The notes: generated by a model from the sequence alone, not told the origin. A stretch of 64,000 bases of DNA from Pseudomonadota bacterium (GCA_018820855.1 JAHJNL010000086.1:86828-150827); one strand, 5' to 3'; positions 43,723-53,730 are shown, counted from the stretch's first letter. Numbers and translations: made by a program.

Positions 43723-43780
43723 CTTTCAGCGATCACGACAGCCGGCATAGCGCTGGCAAGCTTGTTATGATCGCTGAAAG
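43723..43780 (-). promoter_or_regulatory. 13-bp perfect stem-loop between hupL and hupC
   Basis: CTTTCAGCGATCA (43723-43735) and TGATCGCTGAAAG (43768-43780) form a perfect 13-bp stem around 32 bases that hold a second smaller hairpin (GCCGGC/GCTGGC). No T run follows on either strand, so it is more likely an mRNA-stabilising or processing structure that sets the ratio of HupSL to the downstream subunits than a terminator. Two copies of GTTACCCT lie just after it (43836-43857). Confidence 0.65.
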
Positions 43781-43856
43781 ATTCAGCGCCTGTATATGCT
43801 TAGTCGTTCACGGGTAAAGCATCTTTTGGCTGCCGTTACCCTGTGATCGGTTACCC

Positions 43857-45557
43857 TTACAGGGCCTTTACCTTGATCATCTCCTGGCCATTGGGGTCAA
43901 CCATGTGGACGGCACAAGCGATACACGGATCAAAGGAGTGAATGGTACGCAGGACCTCCAGAGGCTTCTCGGCATCAGCCACCGGGTTGCCCACAAGAGA
44001 GGCCTCATATGGGCCAGGTACGCCTTCCGAGTCACGTGGGCCTGCATTCCAGGTTGAGGGGACCACGCATTGGTAGTTCTTGATCTTGCCATCCTGGATA
44101 ACCACCCAGTGCGAGAGAACGCCACGAGGGGCCTCATGGATGCCATAGCCCTGTTGTTCGCCTTTGGGGAAGACCGGTTTGTTAAAGATTTCCAGGTCGC
44201 CCTTGCCGATATTATCCACCAGCAGATGCCAGTGTTTTATGGCGAGATCACCGAGCATGGATGCACGCACAGCCCTTGCTACATGACGACCCAGAGTGGA
44301 GTGCAGGACCTCAGGCCCTACTGGAACTCCAGCCACAGTGCTGACCATATTGAGTGCGCTGTTGACGTTTTTGACAATATCTTTGTGACCCTGGGCATAG
44401 CCTACCAGCATTTGGGCAAGAGGGCCGACCTGCATGGGTTTACCCTGGAAACGCGGGGCTTTGATCCAGGAGTATTTACCGTCATCCTGGAATTCTGTAT
44501 AGTTCGGAACGGTTTCTTCCTGGTAGGGATGTTTGGACCAGTCTCCCTTGTACCAGGCATGGGCAATATTCTCTACCACATTGTCACGGAAATAGTTGTC
44601 GTTGAAGGAGGTTATTCCTTTGACCGTGCTCAGGTCGCCGTTCATAATGGTACCGCCGGGGAGGTCGAATTCGGTGGCCTCTTTGTTCAGAACCATATCC
44701 GGAACGGCCATGTAGTTGGTGACTCCGGCACCGTATGGGAGCCAGTCCTTGTAGAGGGCACCTACGGCAACCACATCCGGGAGATAGACCTGCTGGATAA
44801 ATCCGCGAACATCCTCGATCAGTTGTTTAATCCAGTACAACCTTTCCATATTCAGGGCAGAATCGCTATCCGGGTTGAGGGCAGTAGTAACTCCGCCCAC
44901 TGACAGGTTTTGGATATGCGGATTTTTTCCGGAAATAATTCCCAGGGCCTGGGTGGCTTTTCTCTGGTAATCAAGGGATTCAAGATAGTGAGAAACGGCC
45001 ATCAGATTGGCTTCCGGCGGCAGGGTCATGGCAGGATGTCCCCAGTAGCCGTTGGCAAAGGGACCTAACTGGCCGCTTTCCACCAGGGCCTTGACCTTGC
45101 CTTGAACTGCAGCGAAGCGTTTGGCACTGTTGCCGGGCCACTCTGAGAGGCTTGATGCCAGGGCCGCTGTTTTTTTAGGATCGGCAGAAAGAGCCGAAAC
45201 TACATCTACCCAGTCCAGGGCTGACAGCACATAAAAATGAACAATATGATCCTGCAGGGCATGGATGGACATCACAATATTCCGGATGTACTGGGCATTG
45301 ATGGGGATCTCCAGGTTCAGGGCGTTTTCCACTGCCCGAACAGAAGCCAGGGCATGGACTGTGGTACAGACACCGCAGATACGCTGGGTAAAGAGCCATG
45401 CATCGCGGGGGTCCCGCCCCTGCAGTATGGTCTCAATGCCACGCCACATCTGTCCAGAGGACCAGGCCTTGGTCACCTTTCCTCCGTCTACTTCTGCATC
45501 TATTCGTAAATGACCCTCAATTCTGGTGATGGGGTCGATGGTAATTCGTTGAGCCAT
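43857..45557 (-). CDS. hupL: Uptake [NiFe]-hydrogenase large subunit
   Basis: Carries the NiFe(CN)2CO site that splits H2. The 566-residue protein has the L1 motif RICGVCTTVHA (C61, C64) and the C-terminal DPCIACAVH (C545, C548, H551), followed by a 15-residue extension (MVDPNGQEMIKVKAL) that the HupD protease would remove. GGAGAG lies before the ATG at 45557; the frame extends 11 codons upstream without support. The small-subunit Tat signal and the cytochrome b make this a membrane-bound group 1 respiratory enzyme facing the periplasm. Confidence 0.96.
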   Translation of the reverse strand: MAQRITIDPITRIEGHLRIDAEVDGGKVTKAWSSGQMWRGIETILQGRDPRDAWLFTQRICGVCTTVHALASVRAVENALNLEIPINAQYIRNIVMSIHALQDHIVHFYVLSALDWVDVVSALSADPKKTAALASSLSEWPGNSAKRFAAVQGKVKALVESGQLGPFANGYWGHPAMTLPPEANLMAVSHYLESLDYQRKATQALGIISGKNPHIQNLSVGGVTTALNPDSDSALNMERLYWIKQLIEDVRGFIQQVYLPDVVAVGALYKDWLPYGAGVTNYMAVPDMVLNKEATEFDLPGGTIMNGDLSTVKGITSFNDNYFRDNVVENIAHAWYKGDWSKHPYQEETVPNYTEFQDDGKYSWIKAPRFQGKPMQVGPLAQMLVGYAQGHKDIVKNVNSALNMVSTVAGVPVGPEVLHSTLGRHVARAVRASMLGDLAIKHWHLLVDNIGKGDLEIFNKPVFPKGEQQGYGIHEAPRGVLSHWVVIQDGKIKNYQCVVPSTWNAGPRDSEGVPGPYEASLVGNPVADAEKPLEVLRTIHSFDPCIACAVHMVDPNGQEMIKVKAL

Positions 45558-45654
45558 TGTGTTCTCTCCGTATAAAAAGGTCGCCGGCAATAATTGATGG
45601 CGTTGTAACTATCGTTTTTGTTCTTTAGTGCGATGGGAAATACTCCCGGTTTTC

Positions 45655-46740
45655 TTATGCCTTGTCCTTATCTTTGCCTTTGATCAGGGACTTACCTATG
45701 CCCACTGCGGCATGGATTCCAGCGGCAGCAGCTGCCACACCAAGGATCTTGAGGCCGGCACTGTCAGCGTCAGCGATAATTCCGGTCCCGGGAATGGAGA
45801 CGTTGGGCAGTCTTTCATAGAAGGGGGTCATGGTATCCCAGAATGCCGGCTCAGTACAGCCAACGCAACCGTGACCTACAGAGACCGGCCAGACGTCCAC
45901 ATCATTGAAGCGGGCCGCCGGGCAGTTGGAAAAGGTCTCAGGTCCTTTGCAGCCGACCTTGTAGAGGCAGTAGCCGTTTTTGTGGCCAAAGTCGCCAAAC
46001 TGCTCGGCAAATCTGCCTTCGTCAAAATGGGCGCGGCGTTCGCAGTGGTCATGGATCCTCCGGCCGTAAGCAAAGAGCGGTCGGCCAAGGTTGTCACAGT
46101 TGGGCAGTCGTTTGAAGGTCAAAAAGTGCAGGACCGTTCCCAGGAAGGTAACAGGATTGGGCGGACAGCCGGGAATGTTGACGATGGGGACTCCGGAAAC
46201 AAGATCCTGTACCCCTTTGGCTCCTGTGGGGTTCGGGTCGGCAGCCTGGATTCCACCATAGGCGGCGCAGGTGCCGATGGCAATAATGGCTTTTGCCTTG
46301 GGTGCTATTTCGGCAAGGATGTCCATGGCAGTCCGTCCGGCTATCTGACAGTAAATTCCGTTGTCCTTGGTGGGGATAGCTCCTTCTACCACCAGGATAA
46401 ATTTTCCGGCGTTTTTCTCGACGGAGTCGTGCAGGCTTTTTTCGGCCTGGTGACCGGAGGGAACCATGATGGTTTCATGGTAATCGAGGGAGATTATATC
46501 CAGGATCAGACTACTAATATCAGGGTGGGAACCGCGAAGCAGACTCTCGGTACAGCCGGTGCATTCCTGAAAATGGAGCCAGATCACTGTCGGTCGCTCA
46601 GCAGATTCGGCTGCTTCCACAAGTTTTGGGATCATAGCCTCAGAGAGGCCGAGGGCGGCTGCGACCATGGTACAGCCCTTGATAAACCCGCGTCTGCTGA
46701 GACCAGAGTCCTGTTCAATGTTACCTGCTTTTTCTTCCAT
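45655..46740 (-). CDS. hupS: Uptake [NiFe]-hydrogenase small subunit with Tat signal
   Basis: Electron-transfer subunit with three Fe-S clusters. The 361-residue precursor has the Tat motif SRRGFIKG (residues 15-22), proximal-cluster cysteines in HFQECTGCTESLL, IGTCAAYGG and NIPGCPPNP, later cysteines in NCDNLG...HCERR and GYCLYKVGCKGP...NCP, and CVGC. A C-terminal hydrophobic helix (ILGVAAAAAGIHAAVGIG) anchors it in the membrane. GGAG six bases before 46740 makes this the better start than the ATG two codons earlier. It is the first gene of the ten-gene hup-hyp unit. Confidence 0.95.
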   Translation of the reverse strand: MEEKAGNIEQDSGLSRRGFIKGCTMVAAALGLSEAMIPKLVEAAESAERPTVIWLHFQECTGCTESLLRGSHPDISSLILDIISLDYHETIMVPSGHQAEKSLHDSVEKNAGKFILVVEGAIPTKDNGIYCQIAGRTAMDILAEIAPKAKAIIAIGTCAAYGGIQAADPNPTGAKGVQDLVSGVPIVNIPGCPPNPVTFLGTVLHFLTFKRLPNCDNLGRPLFAYGRRIHDHCERRAHFDEGRFAEQFGDFGHKNGYCLYKVGCKGPETFSNCPAARFNDVDVWPVSVGHGCVGCTEPAFWDTMTPFYERLPNVSIPGTGIIADADSAGLKILGVAAAAAGIHAAVGIGKSLIKGKDKDKA

Positions 46741-46865
46741 ACTCATCTCCTCTAGGTGGACCCCTTTCTACAGATCAATCGTAGAAAATGATACACCACG
46801 AAAGTTCATTTTTTTGCCGGGAATATCTGAACCGGAAAGGGATCTTTCCCGGAGCGACCGGTATA

Positions 46866-46928
46866 GGGACATTGTGATGTCCCAGTTTGATAAAACGAGA
46901 CAATTTTTTTTGTGTTTCAAATTGTCTC
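46866..46928. promoter_or_regulatory. Two inverted repeats between hupS and the chemoreceptor gene
   Basis: GGGACAT (46866-46872) with ATGTCCC (46877-46883), loop TGTG; and GAGACAATTT (46897-46906) with AAATTGTCTC (46919-46928). Both are perfect. They lie 125-190 bases upstream of hupS and 200-265 upstream of the divergent receptor gene, in a 392-base intergenic region with no gene. They may be operators for either promoter. Confidence 0.5.
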
Positions 46929-47132
46929 ATTAAAGGCTACATGTATTTTAAGGAAGAAGTCAAAAAAAAAGATCATAATGGTATCAGTAGTTTTGAATGG
47001 TCTTGTCAGAGATTGTGATGAATAAAGAATTTGCCGTGAATACGGGAATAAATTTCATTCTTTATTTTGTTCATGGTAGCATCGGAATAGAAGCTAGTTT
47101 TTACAGGTAATGAAAAAAAGATGAGAGGGACC

Positions 47133-49556
47133 ATGATGAACAGTTTTCGCTTTAAGTTGATTGCTCCGGTAGCCATTGCTTTTTTGCTGATGATCATCAG
47201 CGCCATTACCTTCACGGTGATCACACAGACCAAGAGCAGCAATGCACTCAATAAACAGGTTGAGGCATCTTTTGCAGCCATAGATACCACCATCGAAAAA
47301 GACCTTGGACTGTTGTCCGGGCAACTCGACAGCAATCTCAAACGCATGCAGGAAGAGGCGTCTGGTTCACTTGAGGAATCTTCTACCAAGGCATTGCATG
47401 AAACCGCCGATTCGGTTCAGGAGAATCTGCGCACCATGCGACGCCAGAATGGTGACAATCTGATCGAGCTGTTGGCGCTGGTTGCAACAAACAGTGTTAT
47501 TGCCAAAGATTTTACAGCGCTGAATGGTTATGTTCGCAGTGCTCATCGTAATCCGGAGCTTGTTTTCCTGTTTTATCGGGACAAAGAGAAAAAACCACTG
47601 ACCCGCTATCTCCACCGCGCAAACGAAAAACTGAAGTCTCTTCTACCCACAGGTAAACCGGATATCGAAGAGATCATCCAGGCAGGAAAGGATGACCCCA
47701 ATGTTTTGGTTCTGATTCAGGATATCAAATCCGATGGTGAAACTGTCGGCAGCATTGTTCTTGCCATAGACATGACCCAGGCGCGGCTGCAGGCAGCGGA
47801 GATGAGTGAACATTTCGACGAGCTGGTAGACAGCAACAGAGAACAGATAGACTCCATTCTCGGCAGGGAGTCGAGGGCTATCAGCAATGATCTGCAAAAT
47901 GTAATCAAAAATGTCAGGCAGGAAATTACAGACAATTCCAGCAAGACAGTGTCTGATATTACGGCCATGAGCAGCAGTTTGAGCAGTCGGACTCGCAACC
48001 TGTTCATTGTCGGCTCCATTGTCGGTTTCATCCTCCTGCTTGGTATCCTGCTGCTCAATGCCCGTTCTATCCTCAGGCAGCTGGGCGGCGAACCGGAAGC
48101 CATGCTCCAGCTTGCCCAGCGTATTGCAAAGGGTGATTTGAAAAAGAGTGAAAATATCAACTCGGTCCCTGGCAGTTTGCAGGCAGCTCTGCAGGAGATG
48201 ACAGAAAATCTGCGCCGGCTGATCGGAAATATTGTCGGGGAAGGCCGCGCCTTGAACGCCACATCCACCGAACTGGCACTGGCGGCGGAAGACATGACCG
48301 GAGGGGCGGAACAATCAGCTGCCAAAGCCGACACAGTGGCCGCTGCCACTGAAGAGATGAGTGTCAATATGGGCACGGTGACCATGGCCAGCGAGCAGGC
48401 CGCCCAGAATGTCAATGTGATGGCTACTGCCATGGAGGAGATGTCCTCTGCTATCCAGGAAATCGCCGGCAATACGGCAAAGGCCAGCACCATGACCGGT
48501 GAGGCGGTGAATTTCGCCAAGAGTTCCTCTGTCAAGGTCAACAACCTCGGCAAGGCTGCCCGCCAAATCAGTAAGGTGACCGAGGTGATCACTGAAATTT
48601 CCGAGCAGACCAACCTGCTGGCCCTTAATGCCACCATCGAGGCTGCCCGTGCTGGCGAGGCAGGCAAGGGATTTGCCGTAGTTGCCAATGAGATCAAGGA
48701 ACTTGCCAAACAGACGGCTCAAGCAACCGGTGAGATTAAAGCGAAGATAGAATCTATCCAGTCTTCCACCGATGACACGGTGAAGGAGATCACTGAAATC
48801 AGTACGGTGATCAACAGTGTTAACGAAATTGTCTCAACCATTGCCGCGGCAGTGGAAGAACAATCGGTCACTGCTGCTGATATTTCCGGCAATGTCAATG
48901 AGGCGGCAAACGGAATCAGCGAAGTCAACGAAAATGTATCCCAGGCCTCGGCAGTCGCAGGTGAGATTGCCAGGGATATCACCGATGTCAGCCAGGTGTC
49001 GCGGGGGGCACGGGAAAACAGTCTCCGCCTGCAGGAAAGCGCACAGCAGCTCAAGGAGATCGCAAACACGATCAGCCGGGAGACCGGTCGTTTTGACTTG
49101 GGAGACAGTGGAAAAAATCAGGCAGCTAGCCGTATGGTATCTAATGCTCGACCGCTGCTGCGCTGGAACGACTCCCTGTCAGTGGGCATCGGCTCCATTG
49201 ACAAGCAACACATGGTACTCATAGACCTGATTAACGAGCTTTACAGAGAGATGAATTCCGATAATGGGCAGCCAGTTATAGGTAAGGCCCTTGGCAAGCT
49301 GATTGAGTACACGGAGACCCATTTTCAATTCGAAGAAAAACTCTTTGCCAAGCACAATTATCAGGACAAGAATGCGCATGAGGAGGTCCACCGTAAACTG
49401 GTGGCCCAGGTAATTGACTTCCAGAAGAAGTTCAAACAGGGTGATGCGGATGTGTCACTGGAGCTGATGGAATTTCTCAAGGACTGGCTGATCAATCATA
49501 TCAAGAAAACAGATAAGCAGTATGCGCCGTTTTTACAGAGCAAGGGCGTGATTTAG
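47133..49556 (+). CDS. Methyl-accepting chemotaxis protein with C-terminal hemerythrin domain (DcrH-like)
   Basis: An 807-residue receptor. One membrane segment at about 5-30, a periplasmic or double-Cache-like region of about 250 residues, a second segment near 288-310, HAMP, then the MCP signalling domain with the hairpin core [21 protein letters not shown]. The last 135 residues are a bacteriohemerythrin domain with all expected iron ligands: His in DKQHMVL, HxxxE (HFQFEE), HxxxH (HEEVH) and HxxxxD (HIKKTD). In Desulfovibrio DcrH this domain binds O2 for aerotaxis/avoidance. GAGAGGG fixes the start at 47133. It is divergent from the oxygen-sensitive hydrogenase operon. Confidence 0.92.
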   Translation: MMNSFRFKLIAPVAIAFLLMIISAITFTVITQTKSSNALNKQVEASFAAIDTTIEKDLGLLSGQLDSNLKRMQEEASGSLEESSTKALHETADSVQENLRTMRRQNGDNLIELLALVATNSVIAKDFTALNGYVRSAHRNPELVFLFYRDKEKKPLTRYLHRANEKLKSLLPTGKPDIEEIIQAGKDDPNVLVLIQDIKSDGETVGSIVLAIDMTQARLQAAEMSEHFDELVDSNREQIDSILGRESRAISNDLQNVIKNVRQEITDNSSKTVSDITAMSSSLSSRTRNLFIVGSIVGFILLLGILLLNARSILRQLGGEPEAMLQLAQRIAKGDLKKSENINSVPGSLQAALQEMTENLRRLIGNIVGEGRALNATSTELALAAEDMTGGAEQSAAKADTVAAATEEMSVNMGTVTMASEQAAQNVNVMATAMEEMSSAIQEIAGNTAKASTMTGEAVNFAKSSSVKVNNLGKAARQISKVTEVITEISEQTNLLALNATIEAARAGEAGKGFAVVANEIKELAKQTAQATGEIKAKIESIQSSTDDTVKEITEISTVINSVNEIVSTIAAAVEEQSVTAADISGNVNEAANGISEVNENVSQASAVAGEIARDITDVSQVSRGARENSLRLQESAQQLKEIANTISRETGRFDLGDSGKNQAASRMVSNARPLLRWNDSLSVGIGSIDKQHMVLIDLINELYREMNSDNGQPVIGKALGKLIEYTETHFQFEEKLFAKHNYQDKNAHEEVHRKLVAQVIDFQKKFKQGDADVSLELMEFLKDWLINHIKKTDKQYAPFLQSKGVI

Positions 49557-49684
49557 TGGGGTAAGGTTAAAGGGAAAGATGGCATATTCCTGGTGAGATA
49601 CTTGGCTCTTACCTGGAATGGGCACACGGCATCCAGTTGTAACATCTTCCCTTCAGCCTCTTTCCCTGCACAATTCCGTTTATC

Positions 49685-51022
49685 TTATTTCTTGAGTCCG
49701 AAGATCCCTTTCTTCTTTGTTGTAAATGCAGGGCGATAGCGTTTTTTCTGCCCTCCCCGGTTTCTGGAATGGGAACTATCCATGTCTGTCTGGGGGGGCT
49801 GTTTTTGCACGGAGGGGAGATGGGTATCTGTCAGTATGCCGGTGACCGACTCTAAATAGAGGTCACAGAACAGAGAGCAGGTCTTGAAATAGCTCTTTTT
49901 CTTCATCCATTTTGGCCACGTATCATTTTCCAGGTGGCGGAGGAATTGGGGCAGGTTGGAAAGCAGGATGACCATCTCCTGACGGGTGGAGCGACGTAAA
50001 TTCAGTTGTGTTCCCAGCTCGGTATCCAGCTGGTCCCGTATGATTTTGGAAAATCGAAAGGCTGCAGCTCCTTTCAAATTTTGACGAACAAGATCAAAGC
50101 GGGCATTGGCCCAGGGAATGAGAAGAAAGGCCAGGAGAAAGTCATTGGGCAGTCCTTGTTGTTCTGATTCCTTTGCCAGCAGTGCCCTGCGGTCAATGAC
50201 TTTTGCAAGAGCCGTCAGTTGCTCCCGGTAGGGGAGTTCTTCTGCTTGTTCTTTCTTGAAGAGTGTCTTTTTGTAGAGTCCCAGTATATCGAAAAAGAGC
50301 TCAGACTCCAGGGCCAGATCGAGCCATGCCGCAAAGGCTCCACTGTGCAGATCCTTAATGAATTCGTCGCGAATCCGTGAAGGTGGGCAGAGGGGGAGTT
50401 TTTCATGGTGGGAACAGATGGCCTGCCACGTTCTCGGCGCGATCTTGAAATTTAATCTGGCGGCATGGCGGATGGCTCGCAGCATGCGTACCGGATCCCT
50501 GGTAATACGTCGTTCCGGATCGCCAACGATACGGATGACGGAATGATCAAGGTCATCAATGCCCCCCACATAGTCAATAATGGTGTTATTCTCGATCTCG
50601 TAAAATAAGGAGTTGATGGTGAGATCCCGGCGTTGGGCATCTTCATCCAGGCTGCCGTAGGTATTGTTGGGGGCAAGTACTGTCTCTGGACCATCCAGAT
50701 CGTATTCACTTAAGGAACGTAAGGTGGAGAGCTCTATTTCCTTGCCGCGAAACAGAATCTGAACCAGACGGAAGCGTCTGCCAATGGTGCGACTGTTGCG
50801 GAAGAGCTTACGGATCTGCCCGGGCCGGGCGTCGGTGCTGATGTCAAAATCCTTTGGCGTTTTACCCAGATAGAGGTCACGAACTCCTCCGCCCACCAGG
50901 TATCCGGCGTAGCCATTGTCGCGCAGCACGCGGAGCACATGCATGGCATCTCTGTCAATCATGTGATGACGGATGGGATGGTCGTCAGGGCTGACGATTA
51001 GAGGTTCTTTGGAAAAGGTCAT
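49685..51022 (-). CDS. pcnB: Poly(A) polymerase PcnB-like nucleotidyltransferase
   Basis: Class II nucleotidyltransferase adding 3' A tails (or CCA). The 445-residue protein has YLVGGGVRDLYLGKTPKDFDISTDARP (catalytic DxD) and the PcnB-type FRNSRTIGRRFRLVQILFRGKEIELSTLR; the RNA-binding motif RMLRAIRHAARLNFKI follows near residue 180, and the tail is basic (KKRYRPAFTTKKKGIFGLKK). Starts at 51022 or 51061 are possible; neither has a good ribosome site and the longer one overlaps the preceding gene by 26 bases. Length and motifs favour PcnB over a CCA-adding enzyme. Confidence 0.85.
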   Translation of the reverse strand: MTFSKEPLIVSPDDHPIRHHMIDRDAMHVLRVLRDNGYAGYLVGGGVRDLYLGKTPKDFDISTDARPGQIRKLFRNSRTIGRRFRLVQILFRGKEIELSTLRSLSEYDLDGPETVLAPNNTYGSLDEDAQRRDLTINSLFYEIENNTIIDYVGGIDDLDHSVIRIVGDPERRITRDPVRMLRAIRHAARLNFKIAPRTWQAICSHHEKLPLCPPSRIRDEFIKDLHSGAFAAWLDLALESELFFDILGLYKKTLFKKEQAEELPYREQLTALAKVIDRRALLAKESEQQGLPNDFLLAFLLIPWANARFDLVRQNLKGAAAFRFSKIIRDQLDTELGTQLNLRRSTRQEMVILLSNLPQFLRHLENDTWPKWMKKKSYFKTCSLFCDLYLESVTGILTDTHLPSVQKQPPQTDMDSSHSRNRGGQKKRYRPAFTTKKKGIFGLKK

Positions 51023-51035
51023 GGGCAGATAGCGA

Positions 51036-52025
51036 TCAGGAGGCTGCCGGGCTGAATCCATGCCCTTCTTTATAGACCGATTCCGCTTGGGTAACAAATT
51101 GTCTGAAGATCTCAGCCACGGGCAGGATCTCTGTCATCTTGTAAGTGTTGGCGCCCGAGAAAAATAGGCCTTCGTCGAGATTGCCGTCACGGGCACTGAG
51201 GAGTCGTTCGCTGATGCAGTAGTGATGATCACATTTTTTCAAACACTTGTAGGAACATTTTTTGACCGTGGTATCGGTCCCTTCGGCCATGGAACGGACA
51301 AATTTGGTGTTGATGGCACGGCCCGGCATGCCCACCGGAGAGGAGGTGATGACAATGTCTTCCTTCTTGGCATCCAAAAATGCCTGTTTGAACTTATCAT
51401 CTACGTCGCACTCTTCACTAAGGACAAAACGAGAGGCAATCTGTATTCCGTCTGCACCGTATTTGTCCATCATCTCAGCCATCTCGTAGCCGTTAGTAAT
51501 ACCGCCGGCAGCGATGAGGGGTACCTTGCTGATGACCTCACGAATGGGAGGAAAGATTTCACGCAGAGGACGATCAGTGCCGAGGTGGCCCCCAGCTTCA
51601 GCGGCTTCTACAATAATGGCTGCTGCACCAAGTTTTTCCGCAAGTTTGGCGATTCCTGGAGAGGAGACGATCATAACAATGGGAATATTGTGTTCACGTC
51701 CTATTTTGAAGATATCCCTGGAAAAACCTGCTCCGGTGATGATCATGTCAATCCCGGCTTCGATGGAGGTCATGACCAGATTGTAAAAATCTTTCATGGC
51801 GTACATGATATTTACTGCTACGATACCGTCTGTCATGCTTTTGGCTTTGAGGATATCTGCTCGGAGATCCTCGGGAGGGAGGGCTGATCCGCCTATTACC
51901 CCAATACCACCACAGTTCGCAACCGGTGCCGCCAGTGCAGAGGTTGAAACACGAATGGACATCCCGCCCTGGATCAGGGGGATGCGTGCGGTGAAATTTG
52001 CAATTTTTAACTCGGGTAGTTTCAT
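51036..52025 (-). CDS. Nitronate monooxygenase/FabK-like FMN enzyme with cysteine-rich insert
   Basis: A 329-residue TIM-barrel flavoprotein: IPLIQGGMSIRVST at the N-terminus, the FMN-binding VEAAEAGGHLG and AAGGITNG and GADGIQIASRF. In anaerobes relatives include enoyl-ACP reductase FabK and 2-nitropropane dioxygenase-like proteins of unknown substrate. An insert near residue 255 holds four cysteines and two histidines (KKCSYKCLKKCDHHYC), suggesting a metal site. It precedes pcnB by 13 bases or overlaps it, so they are co-transcribed. Confidence 0.8.
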   Translation of the reverse strand: MKLPELKIANFTARIPLIQGGMSIRVSTSALAAPVANCGGIGVIGGSALPPEDLRADILKAKSMTDGIVAVNIMYAMKDFYNLVMTSIEAGIDMIITGAGFSRDIFKIGREHNIPIVMIVSSPGIAKLAEKLGAAAIIVEAAEAGGHLGTDRPLREIFPPIREVISKVPLIAAGGITNGYEMAEMMDKYGADGIQIASRFVLSEECDVDDKFKQAFLDAKKEDIVITSSPVGMPGRAINTKFVRSMAEGTDTTVKKCSYKCLKKCDHHYCISERLLSARDGNLDEGLFFSGANTYKMTEILPVAEIFRQFVTQAESVYKEGHGFSPAAS

Positions 52026-52464
52026 CTAGTTTAATACTCCTATATATAATCTTTTGAGCAAAGAGTGATAATGCCTTGCTTGCATGCTTTTGTCAAGCAG
52101 TGATGGCGGGATAACAGGGTGTTAAAGCACATTTTGATAAACAGTGTTCGTTAGAAGGGTGTCTACAAATTCGTTTTTTCAGAATGTCCCGCTCATATTT
52201 GATGAGAAATCAGCATGATTGAATTCTTGGCATAAAATAGTTGCAGCTCTCTTGCTGACCAATTTTATACTAAGAATATATCCTGTTGCGCTCATAGAAG
52301 CCGGAGGCCCGATGAAACCTGATAGAGAAATTGGGAGTCGCTTGATAGAGATGGGTGGAAAACATCAGCCGTAGAGGAGTGATGGTAATATTTCGTTGAC
52401 GAACAGTTGAGTCATATGTGTTGAGTGAAGAGGGCTTGCAGAGAAGACAGGGAAAAAGAGAGAC
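52026..52464. other. Intergenic region between a nitronate monooxygenase-like gene and a phnD-like gene
   Basis: About 440 bases upstream of the FMN-enzyme gene and beyond the phnD-like terminator. A TATATATA stretch at about 52040-52048 could be part of the promoter of the FMN-enzyme gene. A 20-codon frame at 52312-52374 on the plus strand has GGAGG at good distance but no other support. I see no firm gene here. Confidence 0.45.
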
Positions 52465-52496
52465 CCAGACAGACAGCGGTGGCACTGTCTGTCTGG
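52465..52496 (-). terminator. Terminator of the phnD-like gene
   Basis: CCAGACAGACAG (52465-52476) and CTGTCTGTCTGG (52485-52496) form a perfect 12-bp stem with an eight-base loop. Reading on the minus strand it is followed within a few bases by a CT-rich tract and five T. It lies 14 bases after the stop codon of the gene at 52510. Confidence 0.85.
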
Positions 52497-52509
52497 GAAA
52501 AGGGGGCAT

Positions 52510-53400
52510 TTAATTTTTAAATGCCCCAATGCTGAGGGCCTTCTGCAATTCTTCCACAGGGGTGTAGTCAAGGGGATCAGTCCAGCCGATAATCTTGGCC
52601 TTCGTTGCAGCCGGGTCATCTTTTTTGATCTGTTTAAGAGCTGCGACAAGCTCTTGAGCCAGGGCATCAGAGGTGGCGGCTGTTTTCGCAAGAGGCCATT
52701 CAGGATAGAGGGTAGTCGAACAGACAAAGGGGAAGTTCGGATAATTCTGTTTATTGATGATCTTGAAGTCTGCCATGGCAATGGCACCAGCGGCTGCCAT
52801 ACGTTCTAAGGTATCGGTGCGTACTGTACCGGCTTGGGCAGTCTCATTCTGAATGGCGAAAACGACATTGTCATGCTTGCCGGAAAATTCCAGTTTTGCA
52901 AAATCTTTGAAGGGATCTATCCCTTCGTCCTTGAAAGTTTTATAGGCCATCTGCCAGCCGCCAAAAGAGGATTGCTTCACGGCCATGAAAGTCTTGCCCT
53001 TGAGGTCTGCCAAGCTGTTGATGGAGTCATTGTAGGCAGAGGCAATGATAACACCACCGAAGGAGTCCAGGGCCTGACCCTGACGAGAGTTGATCATGGT
53101 GGCGATGGCGTTTGCGCCATATTTTACTTTGGCGGTAACATACATTGAAGAATTGATGAGAAAAAAGTCAACTTCATTCCCTTCGATGGCTGGATTGACC
53201 TTGTCAAAATCAAGAGGGACAATTTCCACTTTTTTTCCCATTGTTGTGGTGAGGTATTCACCTGTGGCAGACCATGCCTTCAGGGCTTTGGCAGGACCGT
53301 CTTTGGCAAGGACCCCGATTTTGATAGTGTCAGCCGCGTGCGCGGAAACGGCAAAGAGGAAGAGGACGGCTGCAACAAGAATTGAAAGTCGATTTTTCAT
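52510..53400 (-). CDS. PhnD-like phosphate/phosphite/phosphonate-binding protein
   Basis: A 296-residue periplasmic solute-binding protein. Residues 1-22 are a signal peptide (MKNRLSILVAAVLFLFAVSAHA). The PhnD/PtxB family pattern follows: IKIGVLAKDGPAKALKAWSATGEYL, VDFFLINSSMYVTAK, ADLKGKTFMAVKQSSFGGWQMAYKTFKD. No ABC permease or ATPase gene is adjacent, so it may be an orphan binding protein or sense its ligand for a kinase elsewhere; this is inference. AGGAG precedes the start and a strong terminator follows, so it is a single-gene unit. Confidence 0.83.
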   Translation of the reverse strand: MKNRLSILVAAVLFLFAVSAHAADTIKIGVLAKDGPAKALKAWSATGEYLTTTMGKKVEIVPLDFDKVNPAIEGNEVDFFLINSSMYVTAKVKYGANAIATMINSRQGQALDSFGGVIIASAYNDSINSLADLKGKTFMAVKQSSFGGWQMAYKTFKDEGIDPFKDFAKLEFSGKHDNVVFAIQNETAQAGTVRTDTLERMAAAGAIAMADFKIINKQNYPNFPFVCSTTLYPEWPLAKTAATSDALAQELVAALKQIKKDDPAATKAKIIGWTDPLDYTPVEELQKALSIGAFKN

Positions 53401-53730
53401 GGCTTATCTCCTGAAAAGGATAGGGGGGCTCAAGTTGTTCGATTCGTACTGGGGGGTAGGAATGGAACAGGATAGAGAGGTTGATACAAATTACTAACTG
53501 TAAAAAAATTCTTTCAGAAAGTCTGGTGAAAGTCAAGGCCGTAGACTGAGAGGATCAGGAAGTGTGGTAGAATAGGGGGTTTATCATAAGGTTGTTTTTG
53601 CCTGAAAGAGGTGGAAATTCCACTGAAGTGGCGAATTTTACACGGTTTGCCCGCATCTTCTTGACATTTTCCGGTAATTGCGTTTAATTTTACTCTTTTT
53701 TGGAATGTGTAAAATCCTGGAGGAACAGCA
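53401..53730. other. Divergent intergenic region, phnD-like gene and hisS
   Basis: 330 bases holding the promoters of both genes. No inverted repeat longer than about 7 bp and no ribosome-site-supported frame was seen, so I report nothing further in it. Confidence 0.5.

Noticed and set aside
52312..52374. 20-codon frame with a good GGAGG ribosome site
   Set aside because: Too short to judge and lacking a conserved pattern; recorded only as a possibility.
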